IMG/VR virus record: IMGVR_UViG_3300018080_000118
Span: 1-64,000 of that record
Length of the DNA stretch: 64,000 nucleotides
DNA from: a virus
Reading direction: 5' to 3' (one strand)
The notes beneath the pieces were generated by a model, which was not told where the DNA came from, did no database searches, and saw only the letters and a list, made by a program, of their open reading frames with translations. Of this stretch, positions 24,222-33,171 are shown in pieces. The position numbers and the translations under genes are program-made. Each line of letters starts with the position of its first letter. The first letter of the stretch is position 1.

Positions 24222-24949
24222 ACGAGGCGTTCTACAGAGGGTTTGTGAAGGAGGCGCTGGCTCCCGGCGCGGTTGAAGCCGCCGTAGGTCTCGGCATTGG
24301 CGGCCTGTTTGGCGGTCTTGCCGTCTACGACTTCTTCAAGGGACGCTCTCTGCCAACAGTCACCAAGAAGGACCTGGAGGGGCGTGGGGCCGAGCGTGTA
24401 GACGCAAGAGCGTGGCTAGCAGTGCTTCTCAAGAAGAAGCCCCTGAAGGAGCCCCCTGTCGTCGTCACCAAGTTCAGTCAGCTAGAACGACCCCTCAAGC
24501 GAACCGACTTCTCGACGCTTGAGAAGAGCATGATCCGCAAGATGGCGAAACAAGTGCTGGAGCACGGTACGAACGCCTTCGTTCTACCCGCCCAGGGGCG
24601 CGACATCATCGTCATCCCGCCCAAGATCCACAAGCACGTCGTCGAGCATGAGCTCGGCCACGTCCGGGACTTTGCCAAGCGTCCGTGGAAAAAGCCAGGT
24701 ATCCTGAAGTCCATGTTGGCGAGTGTGTGGAAGCCGACGTATCGCAAGCTCGTCATGGAACGAGAGGAGCGAGCCTGGAAACATACGAAAGCGAAGAAGC
24801 TGAAAGAGAAGGCGCTTGGATCCTACGAGCGAGGCTTTCACTACGGGCGTGTGGCCCCGGCAGCTCTCGGTGCCTACCTTGGCATCAAGGAAGGGCTGCG
24901 CGGTCTCAAGACACTAAGGAGTGCGGCGAATGCAAAACGTAGTTCATAG
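24218..24949 (+). CDS. second HExxH protein with the shared N-terminal peptide
   Basis: A 243-residue protein whose GTG start overlaps the previous stop and has CGGAGGAAGAA upstream; an ATG 12 codons earlier is less well placed. Residues 2-11 (NEAFYRGFVK) are the shared peptide, followed by a Gly/Ala-rich membrane-like segment (VGLGIGGLFGGLAVYDFF). KHVVEHELGHVRDFAK near residue 145 is a textbook HExxH helix. It appears to be a diverged, shorter partner of the preceding gene, perhaps from an old duplication. Ends in TAG. Confidence 0.6.
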   Translation: MNEAFYRGFVKEALAPGAVEAAVGLGIGGLFGGLAVYDFFKGRSLPTVTKKDLEGRGAERVDARAWLAVLLKKKPLKEPPVVVTKFSQLERPLKRTDFSTLEKSMIRKMAKQVLEHGTNAFVLPAQGRDIIVIPPKIHKHVVEHELGHVRDFAKRPWKKPGILKSMLASVWKPTYRKLVMEREERAWKHTKAKKLKEKALGSYERGFHYGRVAPAALGAYLGIKEGLRGLKTLRSAANAKRSS

Positions 24950-27314
24950 ATACCATGGGCTGGATACGGCCCGGATCCACAACCAGCGGTTCGTCGAGAC
25001 CGTGCGTGCCGGCGTCTACTCGGGCTTCAAGCTTCGGGTGAACCCGGGCTATCGTGACCGTCTCGACATCGCGAAGGCGGACGCGCCGCGCTCCGTACTG
25101 GTGACTCCCGAGGGTGTCATCGTCGAAGAGACCACGGACGTTGTGAACGCCGTCAAGATCGACCCGGCGGATTCTCTCCTTACTCGGATCGATACCGTCG
25201 TCTGCGACTACACCTTCACCACCGACACCCAGCGCCCGGCAGAGTATCTGGTTCTTCGGGGGCGCAATCAGCTCGACATCAATACGGATCCGGTAGCCCC
25301 AGAACCCACAGGCAACCAGGTGGTGCTCGGGCACGTGACGGTGCGCCCACAGCTGGCCACAGGGGGCGTCGCCCAGATTCGGATCGACCAGACCGACATC
25401 CACAACATCGAAGAGGCGGACTACACGCTGTCGACGGACATCGCTGCGCTCAAGCCCGCCATCGACTTCTCGAACCCGAAGCGCATCTACGTCTATCCCG
25501 GGGTCTTCCCCAACTCGAATCAGACGTCGATCATTCGGTTCACCGGGGCCTACTCGGACGAGATCGACGGCACAGGCATGTCGGAGAAGGAGACACGGTA
25601 TTTCCTCTTCGGCATCTCGGACGACAAGCTCGTGAGCGTGGTCAGCGAGTCCTCAGACCCTGACTCCCTCTCCGGCTACGGCACGGAAATCCTGCCCTTG
25701 GCTATTGGGGAAGGGTACAAGAGCGGTGGAGATGTGCGTCTCGTGGGCCTGAGCGATGTGCGGTTTCCGTTCGCACGGCACCTGACTCCTGCTTTCGAGC
25801 AGGACATCTATCAGGACCTGCTCGGGAACAGTGTGTTCAACTACCTGCGCGTCGACGTGTTCGAGAACACCGATCTCATCGACCTGTCCACCGTGGCAGG
25901 GCCGACCGGCGTCGACACCAACCTGAGCGTCAGCATCAATCGGGCGGACACGAGCCTCACCTTCGAGTGGCTTGGCGTGGACGACCCAGACGAAGATGTG
26001 ACCGTCGTGACCAAGAATCTTCTCGGCGGCACACCGCTCACCAACGTCGAGCACTTCATGGTGTTCGCGGACACGACGATCCCGAACTTCTCTTTCGAGT
26101 ATTCCCTTGTCAGCGAATACACCGGCTTTACGGATCAGCGGTTCTCTGTGAACTCCCTGATCTCTATCCCGGCCGGGGGTGGTGGTCGCCTCTATCTGAA
26201 GTTCCGCGTTCCGAAGGACTCGTTCCTGATCAGCGCGGTCCAGAAGATCTTCAGCTACGGCCTCTACATGAACCTGGACGCCGAGACGCTGAACCTGAAG
26301 GTGGTCGGCGAGCTGGGGATCCAGAACCTCATCAATGCCACGCCCAACCTGATCGCCAACGGAAACTTCCACTGGTGGAGTCGGAACGACAAGAACGACT
26401 ACCGGCCTGACTGCTACGGACCGGAACGTGTGGACTACCTCACCACGTCCGATGCCCAGGACATCGACGCCGGGAAGGACGTCTTTGCAGCTGATGGCTG
26501 GCAGTTCACTCGTATTGAGTACGGCTCTTCGACGCGACAGATCAGCCGAGTGATCCTCAGCGAGGACGCGCTTGGGGCAGGCATCGACAACGCGGTCGAC
26601 ACCGCGTTGCTGTGGGAGGGTGAGGCCTCCCAGGGTGATACCACGGTCAGGACGAACCACCTGGAGTACCGGGTGCCTGTGGCTGCCGAGATGATCGGCG
26701 AGCGCGTCACCTTCGCCATCGACTTCCAGGCATCTGACCGGACCGGCATCGGTATTGGCATCGCCTTCTACAGCCGGGACGAGGCTGGCACCTTCGAGTT
26801 GCAAGGTTCGATCACGCAGACCGGGGCCGCCAGCTCGTCGGGCACTCTCTTGGTGGTCAGCGATACCGCAATCTCCGAGAGCACCTACGCTGTCGGACTC
26901 ATCCTGATGTTCCCTCAGACAAATGGAGACTCCGAGATTTACGTCTGGGATGCTCGGGCGGCGCGTGGCGTGTTCAAGGTTCTCCCGTACACCTCTTCGA
27001 TCCAGTCGCTGGACATGCTCAAGGGCTACTACGAGCGTGGGCGCGTCACAGCGACAGCTCGCCTCATCGAAGGCGACGACGTCTCGGCCAGCGTGCAGTT
27101 CGGGGCTACCAAGCACATGGGTCTGTCCAAGGACGCTGCGCTGGTCACGCAGCTCGTTTCTGGCGACACCGCAAACCGGTCACAGAACGTGGATCAGATC
27201 ACCTTCACCTCCGACCAGAACGGTTTCGTGGTGAACGGACGTGCCATTTCGTCCGGACTCACTAAAATAGATCTGGAGTGGGAGACATTTGTCCTCTACC
27301 CAGTTGTGGGGTAA
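24930..27314 (+). CDS. tail fibre / adhesin protein
   Basis: A 794-residue protein starting at ATG 24930 (AAGGAGTGCGGCG upstream), overlapping the previous gene by 20 bases. Residues 1-180 resemble a fibre attachment domain (VHRYHGLDTARIHNQRF). From about 470 a segment NLIANGNFHWWSR opens a jelly-roll domain like carbohydrate-binding modules of phage fibres. Function in adsorption is inferred from these features and its place in the operon. Confidence 0.65.
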   Translation: MQNVVHRYHGLDTARIHNQRFVETVRAGVYSGFKLRVNPGYRDRLDIAKADAPRSVLVTPEGVIVEETTDVVNAVKIDPADSLLTRIDTVVCDYTFTTDTQRPAEYLVLRGRNQLDINTDPVAPEPTGNQVVLGHVTVRPQLATGGVAQIRIDQTDIHNIEEADYTLSTDIAALKPAIDFSNPKRIYVYPGVFPNSNQTSIIRFTGAYSDEIDGTGMSEKETRYFLFGISDDKLVSVVSESSDPDSLSGYGTEILPLAIGEGYKSGGDVRLVGLSDVRFPFARHLTPAFEQDIYQDLLGNSVFNYLRVDVFENTDLIDLSTVAGPTGVDTNLSVSINRADTSLTFEWLGVDDPDEDVTVVTKNLLGGTPLTNVEHFMVFADTTIPNFSFEYSLVSEYTGFTDQRFSVNSLISIPAGGGGRLYLKFRVPKDSFLISAVQKIFSYGLYMNLDAETLNLKVVGELGIQNLINATPNLIANGNFHWWSRNDKNDYRPDCYGPERVDYLTTSDAQDIDAGKDVFAADGWQFTRIEYGSSTRQISRVILSEDALGAGIDNAVDTALLWEGEASQGDTTVRTNHLEYRVPVAAEMIGERVTFAIDFQASDRTGIGIGIAFYSRDEAGTFELQGSITQTGAASSSGTLLVVSDTAISESTYAVGLILMFPQTNGDSEIYVWDARAARGVFKVLPYTSSIQSLDMLKGYYERGRVTATARLIEGDDVSASVQFGATKHMGLSKDAALVTQLVSGDTANRSQNVDQITFTSDQNGFVVNGRAISSGLTKIDLEWETFVLYPVVG

Positions 27315-27318
27315 CAGT

Positions 27319-28227
27319 ATGAACAACGACGCATTTCTCGCGGCCTTCACCGACGAGCTGGAGAAGATCGCCTCGTGTGATGGCACGTACAACGACGTCT
27401 TCTGGGCGGCTTTCGACGACGAGATGGAGAAGGGAGCAATCGCTCCGCTCCTCATCGACGCCGGAGCGGCGGCGGCCAAGTGGGGAGCCAAGGCTCCTTT
27501 CAGGGCTATCGGCGCGATCCCGTACGGTCCCAGAAAGGCCACTCCGAGGCATGCCGCCGGACAAGTAATCGGGACCAGGAAGACCTGGTACGGAGGCACG
27601 AAGCCTGTTGTCGCCAAAGGCTACACGCGCATGACCGTGGGCCGTAAAGCGCGATCGCTGTACGACAAAGTTCGGCACCCGATTAAGACGATCAAACGCA
27701 ATCGAAAAAACCGTCGCCGAATCGGGCGGTACGAGGAGAAAGTGAGGAAGATCGAGAACGCCTTGGTCGATGCAAGGCCGCAGTATCATGCCGCGCAGGA
27801 GGCATTGAAGAAGCTCAATGCCAAGTATCCTGAAGAGGCACTGAAGAAGCTTCCTAAAGAGCTAAAGGAGAAAGCCCTTTCCCAGAAGAAGAGGCTGATC
27901 AAGCAGATGCAGCCGTACGCCGCCCTGACGGGTGCGCGTGATGATCTTCAGCGCAAGGCCAGCATGTACAGAAAGAATTTCGGCAACGCCATCAAGCCCT
28001 CCAAGACGAAGCGGGCCATCAAGGGGATCAAGAAGAAACTTGGCCTCGGGAGATACCGTAAGAAGACTGAGAAGGCTACACCAGTACCGCCCAGCGCTCC
28101 CAGGGAGTCCCGCGCTCCCCAGCAGTCTGAGCGTACCCCTGAAGCCCCCGCGCCGACCCCTCGTCGTAGAGAGCGGCCCCGGGCCGAGGCTCCGCGTGAG
28201 CGTGAGCTCGCAGGGGCAGCGACATAA
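27319..28227 (+). CDS. very basic protein with two copies of the shared peptide
   Basis: A 302-residue protein. Residues 5-17 (AFLAAFTDELEKI) and 26-37 (VFWAAFDDEMEK) are two adjacent copies of the shared peptide. After them come an Ala/Gly-rich part, a long Lys/Arg-rich helical region (residues 110-255) and a Pro/Arg-rich disordered tail. The composition is that of a DNA-binding internal protein that could be packaged with the genome. The ATG is chosen because it places the peptide at the N terminus; the upstream start lies in the previous gene. Confidence 0.68.
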   Translation: MNNDAFLAAFTDELEKIASCDGTYNDVFWAAFDDEMEKGAIAPLLIDAGAAAAKWGAKAPFRAIGAIPYGPRKATPRHAAGQVIGTRKTWYGGTKPVVAKGYTRMTVGRKARSLYDKVRHPIKTIKRNRKNRRRIGRYEEKVRKIENALVDARPQYHAAQEALKKLNAKYPEEALKKLPKELKEKALSQKKRLIKQMQPYAALTGARDDLQRKASMYRKNFGNAIKPSKTKRAIKGIKKKLGLGRYRKKTEKATPVPPSAPRESRAPQQSERTPEAPAPTPRRRERPRAEAPRERELAGAAT

Positions 28228-28237
28228 GGAGCCATAG

Positions 28238-28837
28238 ATGCCTATCATCCAGCAAGTGAAGGTCGATAACGAAGCCATTTCCGGCTTCTACCAGAAGATC
28301 CCCACGGAGGGCGACCTCCACCGGTTCGCCTCGGCTGAGGCCGGGAAGGCTCAGTTCGTGAGTCTGGCAGACTCTTCCGGCCGCATCGTGGTCGGGTCAG
28401 GCTACCTTGACGTCACGCTGGACTTCCGGTACCTGGTCGGCGTCAAGCAGCTCCAGGTCTACCAGGTAGGGACGACCTCAGGGTACGGTCAGATAGTCCC
28501 CAACGCGCAGGACGTCTCCATTGCCCGCAACAAGACCGGATCCAACTTCCCCATTGGCTTCGACCTGTCCAACCCAAGCTTCCACTTTTTCGACGAAGTC
28601 TCCCCGGACGTTGTTCGGCTCTACAACTTTGCCACGACGGACGTCGTCCTCTTCATGGTGCCTCACACGGCCACCCCGGCAGCGATCTCGAACCGGCAGA
28701 TCATCGACAACCAGGGCGACAACATCGCCGTCGAGCTGCTTGGTGACGGCGACGGCATCCTTCTTCGCTCTCCGAATGGTCGTCGCGCGTTGCTCCGTCT
28801 CACGGACAACCTCAATCTCAACATCCAGCCGAAGTAG
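28238..28837 (+). CDS. beta-rich tail-associated protein, 199 aa
   Basis: The ribosome site is TAAGGAGCCATAG. The sequence alternates polar and hydrophobic residues (YLDVTLDFRYLVGVKQLQVY) and looks like a single beta sandwich, perhaps a fibre tip or decoration protein. It ends in TAG, after which the frame remains open through the palindrome at 28840 into the next gene. Confidence 0.58.
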   Translation: MPIIQQVKVDNEAISGFYQKIPTEGDLHRFASAEAGKAQFVSLADSSGRIVVGSGYLDVTLDFRYLVGVKQLQVYQVGTTSGYGQIVPNAQDVSIARNKTGSNFPIGFDLSNPSFHFFDEVSPDVVRLYNFATTDVVLFMVPHTATPAAISNRQIIDNQGDNIAVELLGDGDGILLRSPNGRRALLRLTDNLNLNIQPK

Positions 28838-28839
28838 GC

Positions 28840-28860
28840 TGACAACTCCAGGAGTGGTCA
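28840..28860. repeat. palindromic operator-like site, copy 2
   Basis: GACAACTCCAGGAGTGGTC flanked by T and A, located between the TAG of one gene and the ATG of the next at 28862. Its AGGAG half also serves as the ribosome site, so binding or folding here could control translation as well as transcription. Confidence 0.6.
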
Positions 28861-28861
28861 C

Positions 28862-29641
28862 ATGGTCAAGAAGAACTCTCGCCGACATGAAGGCTGGAAG
28901 GTCACGAAGAGGACCGTCGTCAAGGACCCAACAGGGGTAGGCATCGAACGCGTCGAGCGCGTCCGGACGGCAGGGATCCTCAAGAAGCTCTCCCACGCTT
29001 TCGTGGACGAGATCGACAAGATGGCCAATGGGGCCGAGGCAGCGGGCGGCAGGACCCCGTCCGAGGAGCAGGTCATCAAGTTCCTCGACAAGCACCCCAA
29101 GCCCACGGACGAGCAATTTCACGAGTGGGCCGAGAGTCAGGGACTGAACAAGCATAAGGCTGAGCAGGTGGCCTACAAAATTCTCTCGGACATCATCAAC
29201 AAAGGGGAATCGAAGGGGAAGGTACCCTCCGGCGTGACACCCAAGATGGTGGCCGAGGGGACAAAAGTGGAGAAGGAGCACACACCGAACCCCCTCATCG
29301 CGCGCAAGATTACTCTCGATCACCAGGCGGAACACGCGGGGTACTATCCTGCACTCAAGAAGATGGAACAGCGGCTGGAGAAGAAGGCAATGGGGTGGGG
29401 CTCGGTGACGAAGAGTCTCCGGGGTTCGATGGCGATGGGTAAGTACGTCCCGAAGGCTCAGCGCGTGGCTGGGGGAGGCAAGAGGATTCTCTCAGGCGGT
29501 GGTATGAAGACCATCGTCGGCAGCAAAGCCGGCGAAAGCGTTACTCGCCCCAATCTGAACATCAGGACCGGACAACCAAAGATGAAGAAAGTCGGGGCCT
29601 TTTTCATGGCCTTTGTGGACGAGCTGGAACGGAAGACCTAG
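28862..29641 (+). CDS. DUF5661-like protein with internal and C-terminal copies of the shared peptide
   Basis: A 259-residue protein. Residues 60-165 match the pattern of DUF5661: TPSEEQVIKFLDKHP, then DEQFHEWAESQGLNKHKAE, and KVEKEHTPNPLIARKITLDH with a following YYPALKKME. The EHT and DH residues look like a metal-binding helical core; function is unknown. A copy of the shared peptide lies before it (HAFVDEIDKMA, about 47-57) and another ends the protein (FFMAFVDELERK). It ends in TAG immediately followed, in frame, by the ATG of the next gene. Confidence 0.7.
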   Translation: MVKKNSRRHEGWKVTKRTVVKDPTGVGIERVERVRTAGILKKLSHAFVDEIDKMANGAEAAGGRTPSEEQVIKFLDKHPKPTDEQFHEWAESQGLNKHKAEQVAYKILSDIINKGESKGKVPSGVTPKMVAEGTKVEKEHTPNPLIARKITLDHQAEHAGYYPALKKMEQRLEKKAMGWGSVTKSLRGSMAMGKYVPKAQRVAGGGKRILSGGGMKTIVGSKAGESVTRPNLNIRTGQPKMKKVGAFFMAFVDELERKT

Positions 29642-30655
29642 ATGGGCATCAGCAGATACCTCGGGGATGCGTTCAGCATCCCGAACCTTTTCAGGAACGG
29701 CGGCCTGGATTTCCAGGACGACGTGAACCCGTTCCCTGCCTTCTACACAGTGGCCGGGGCTACGAAGAATGCGCCGATCCTGGAGAATTCCTGGTCCCAC
29801 GTCTTCGGCGAAACTCCGGCGTCTCCCGGCGCTCCGTTCAACTACTTCAGGCTCTCCCTGCCCCAGCCCGATCCGATCTCTTTGACGCAAGACTTCAACA
29901 GCGCGAACGCTACTTTTGATTCCGAGCTACCCGTGACCTCTGGCACGTCCGAGCTGGAGCCGTACAACTACCGGTCGTTGGAGCCGAACCTCCTGTACCA
30001 GGGAGACTTCTCCCTCTCTTTTGCTATCCGGGTGCCACAGGGGGAAATATCCCTTGGCATTGCCTATCAGACAGCAGACGCAGAGGGTTTGGCAGACCCG
30101 CAGTACATGGAGCTTGACGCACTTTTCTCCAGCAATTCGTGGCGCAGATACTCCGGCGTTGTACCCGTCGGCACCGCCAAGTTGGTGGCTATCGGCGTTC
30201 AGGTTCAACGACGAGGAAGCGCCCAGGCCGTTGAGGCACACGTGGGCAACATCATGCTGGCAGCCGGGGCCTACGACGACCTCCCGTATACGGGAGATCC
30301 CGCTGCCCATGCCTTCCCACGAGGAGCGATCGTCATGACCCTTGGTCTCCGCTGTCCCCCCGGTTTCGTTGAGGTATCGCCCGACGAAACGTATCCTAGA
30401 GAGGGCGAGCCGGGGCAGACAGGCGGTGCATTGAAGCACGAGCATGACCTGGTGCAGAGCATGTACCCCAAAAGCTCGTGGCCCAGGAGATCGCTGCTGG
30501 ATAGCGGAGATGCCACGGGCATCCCGGGCCTGAACGAGTGGGATGAGTCTCGGGGCGACACCGCCGTTGGCCACGAGCACCCGATCATTGATGACTCTGG
30601 AGAGGACAACACAGAGCCCAACTACCGAGGGTATCTGCTTTGTAAGCGCGTATGA
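29642..30655 (+). CDS. tail protein with a collar-like domain, member 1 of 3
   Basis: A 337-residue protein. The N-terminal 230 residues are beta-rich. From about 222, FPRGAIVMTLGLRCPPGFVE resembles the start of the phage tail collar domain (P-x-G-x-I ... G-x-x-C/P-P-x-G-W/F), followed by His-rich turns (KHEHDL, GHEHPI) and a short hydrophobic end YLLCKRV. It shares this module with the next two proteins. The ATG directly abuts the preceding TAG in the same frame. Confidence 0.6.
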   Translation: MGISRYLGDAFSIPNLFRNGGLDFQDDVNPFPAFYTVAGATKNAPILENSWSHVFGETPASPGAPFNYFRLSLPQPDPISLTQDFNSANATFDSELPVTSGTSELEPYNYRSLEPNLLYQGDFSLSFAIRVPQGEISLGIAYQTADAEGLADPQYMELDALFSSNSWRRYSGVVPVGTAKLVAIGVQVQRRGSAQAVEAHVGNIMLAAGAYDDLPYTGDPAAHAFPRGAIVMTLGLRCPPGFVEVSPDETYPREGEPGQTGGALKHEHDLVQSMYPKSSWPRRSLLDSGDATGIPGLNEWDESRGDTAVGHEHPIIDDSGEDNTEPNYRGYLLCKRV

Positions 30656-33171
30656 GCACAGTGCAGGCAATCGACAGCGCCGACTCTCTGATCCCCAACG
30701 GCACGTTCTGCCAAGGGCTCGCCTACTGGCGGTTCTACGGATCTGGAACGCCTGTCGAGCCGGTGGCTCTCCATGAGCAGTATTACCAGGATAGCGACAG
30801 CAACGTTGCGGACGGGACACCCAAGTACGGGATGCTCACGAACCATACGGCCGGATGCTGGATCAGCCGCAACGATCTTTTCGAGTACCCCCTGCGGAGA
30901 TACCTGCCCAACGTAGTGGCCTTCCCTGTGAGCTCTACGGCTCTCAGGATCACCGCTGCATCCGGCACGTTTCACGTCGAGTCCCTGGACTACGGCACAC
31001 CGTACGAGGCTACCGTCAGCGGCGGGGTGTTGGTCTTCGGCCTGGACTCTGCCGTCCCGATGCCGGTGGGCACGAAACTCGCCTATATTCCGGACGGGTC
31101 TTCGGAGATCACGTTGCAGGTCACGCAGGAGGTCACGCAGCCAGGTGATTTCTCGCGGAGCTTCGGGGTGGACACCACTGTCGCTGACGGCGACGGGACG
31201 ATCTATTTCTATGTGAAGAAGGCCCCAGAGCAGGGCTCGACTGTCGTCCTCGACGCCACGGATTCTGCTCACTCCGGCTATTACACGGTTGACCGTGTCG
31301 AAGACACATCGATCCGGATCGTTCCTCAAAGCGGCTCGCTGCAGATCAAGGCAGCCCCCGGTGATGTGTCAGGGATCCTCTACAACCGGGATTCCGGAGC
31401 TACCTCGGTTACACTGCGGGTGTTCGGGGACCTCACGGTGAAGGGGGTCTCTGTCGGGGACTATTTCGTCACTACGAGTCCGGCGAGGTCCTACGGCCAG
31501 ATCATCGGCATCTCGCCGGATAGCTCCGATCCCAGCGTTCAGATCGTGTCAGTCCAGCTGTCGACCAACTCGTTGCCGGAAACTTCCACTGGCCAGTTTG
31601 TTGCCGTTACCTCTTGGGCCGTTTCCGCTCAGGTGATCTGTAGCGCCGAGCTCACGATACCGGCTGTTCGGTACAACATGACACTAGTTTTCTCTTCGAA
31701 CAACTGGACCTCGTGGACGCCCTCCCTTCAGTTCGTCAAGGAGGAGGGGAGCCACACGGGCGAGTCTCTGCGACGCTCGGACTTGGTGATCGACAAGATC
31801 GATGCCACCTTCGTCAGAGAGTTCGACGCCACGACGCCTGCATCTCTTTGGAAACGCCGCGTCTACAAAATTCAGGCTGATCGGGCTGTCCCTATTCCGG
31901 GGCTCCCGGTCATCGCTTTTGAGAAATCCGGATCTGCCTCTCTTCGAGTCGGCCACGTCGCCATGTTCAAGGGAGACCTGACCGAAACCGTTCCTTCCGA
32001 TGACCAGCAGACAAGCCTGGACTTCGATACCCTGGAGTACAACACAGCGCCTGACGGCGGCGTGATCCCTAAGGGAACCGTGGTTCCATTCATCGGTGGC
32101 ACCGTCTGCCCTCCAGGGTGGAAGCGTGTTCTAGGGGAGGCTTCGGACGGAGACACTCCTTCAAACGTCGTCGAGGATATTCCAAAGGATATCTTCGAGA
32201 AGATGGAGGTGACGTACAACTACGGGTCGGATGTCACTACGGTCAAGTTCGAGGTCCCCACAACCTCGGACTTCACCCTGGCCGTGAACACCGGCTGCGG
32301 GTACAACCCCTGGTCAAACTACAAGAACCTCATGGCCGTGATAATGCGGCCGCCGCCCAACCCTCCGGTGATGAAGCTACAGGTCAGAAACCCGTTTACT
32401 GGCCGTAAGCAGACCTGGTTCCGTGCGCGCCTCCCAGCGCCTCCGCCCCGGCCGCAGCGGTACGCCTTTGTCGAGGTGGGTCTTCTGAAAAACCTCATCG
32501 TGCCTGGGCAGATCCTGCAGCTCATACCGGACAAGGATGCCCGCGAGCCCATGGATGGTCAGTTCTTCCCTGTGATCGGCGCGGTTCGTGTGTCTGGCGG
32601 TTTCGTTGCGGAAGAGGTTGACTGGCAGACGAAGTCTTATCCTTCGTCCTACGAGACGCTCTATGGGCGCTTTAACATCTGGTCAATCGTGCCGTCTCCT
32701 CTAGGCATTGCTACACTTATCAGCTCTGTCCGAGACATTATGCGTAACGTGAGCACGTTGCGGATGTACGACCCCACAGAGCACGGCGAACCGTTGCCGC
32801 CTGTGCAGGCAGTTCCTGATAACAAGCAGTCGGAGCAGGTCGAGATCGATCTCCAAGGAGACTGGAGTGTGGCTCTTCAGCGCGTGAAGGATGGTGGCAA
32901 TTCGTCGGTCATGCGTATACTGAATACTGGCTACGTCAAGAACACGTCTTCCGAATCCGGGAAGACGGGCACCGGCGCGCCGGAGCATAACCACAAGGTC
33001 GAGCCGTCCAGCGACGTGGAGATCATTTCCGGAGTAGCTGCTCAGGTTGTTCAGACGCAGGACGAAGCAGATAGGCCTCCAGTGGCTGTGAACCACGGCC
33101 ATGACTATCTCGGCGCGGGTGGCTACTCGCGACCAAAGGGTCGTGGCGTACTCATGTGCATCAAGCTATGA
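30652..33171 (+). CDS. tail protein with a collar-like domain, member 2 of 3
   Basis: An 839-residue protein whose ATG overlaps the previous stop. A long beta-rich front (fibre-like) is followed near residue 475 by GTVVPFIGGTVCPPGWKRV, the collar-like motif, then a Pro-rich block (PAPPPRPQRY), and at the C terminus EHNHKV, NHGHDY and a hydrophobic end VLMCIKL. The His pairs resemble metal-binding sites in fibre trimers. Likely a trimeric fibre or baseplate appendage. Confidence 0.6.
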   Translation: MSTVQAIDSADSLIPNGTFCQGLAYWRFYGSGTPVEPVALHEQYYQDSDSNVADGTPKYGMLTNHTAGCWISRNDLFEYPLRRYLPNVVAFPVSSTALRITAASGTFHVESLDYGTPYEATVSGGVLVFGLDSAVPMPVGTKLAYIPDGSSEITLQVTQEVTQPGDFSRSFGVDTTVADGDGTIYFYVKKAPEQGSTVVLDATDSAHSGYYTVDRVEDTSIRIVPQSGSLQIKAAPGDVSGILYNRDSGATSVTLRVFGDLTVKGVSVGDYFVTTSPARSYGQIIGISPDSSDPSVQIVSVQLSTNSLPETSTGQFVAVTSWAVSAQVICSAELTIPAVRYNMTLVFSSNNWTSWTPSLQFVKEEGSHTGESLRRSDLVIDKIDATFVREFDATTPASLWKRRVYKIQADRAVPIPGLPVIAFEKSGSASLRVGHVAMFKGDLTETVPSDDQQTSLDFDTLEYNTAPDGGVIPKGTVVPFIGGTVCPPGWKRVLGEASDGDTPSNVVEDIPKDIFEKMEVTYNYGSDVTTVKFEVPTTSDFTLAVNTGCGYNPWSNYKNLMAVIMRPPPNPPVMKLQVRNPFTGRKQTWFRARLPAPPPRPQRYAFVEVGLLKNLIVPGQILQLIPDKDAREPMDGQFFPVIGAVRVSGGFVAEEVDWQTKSYPSSYETLYGRFNIWSIVPSPLGIATLISSVRDIMRNVSTLRMYDPTEHGEPLPPVQAVPDNKQSEQVEIDLQGDWSVALQRVKDGGNSSVMRILNTGYVKNTSSESGKTGTGAPEHNHKVEPSSDVEIISGVAAQVVQTQDEADRPPVAVNHGHDYLGAGGYSRPKGRGVLMCIKL

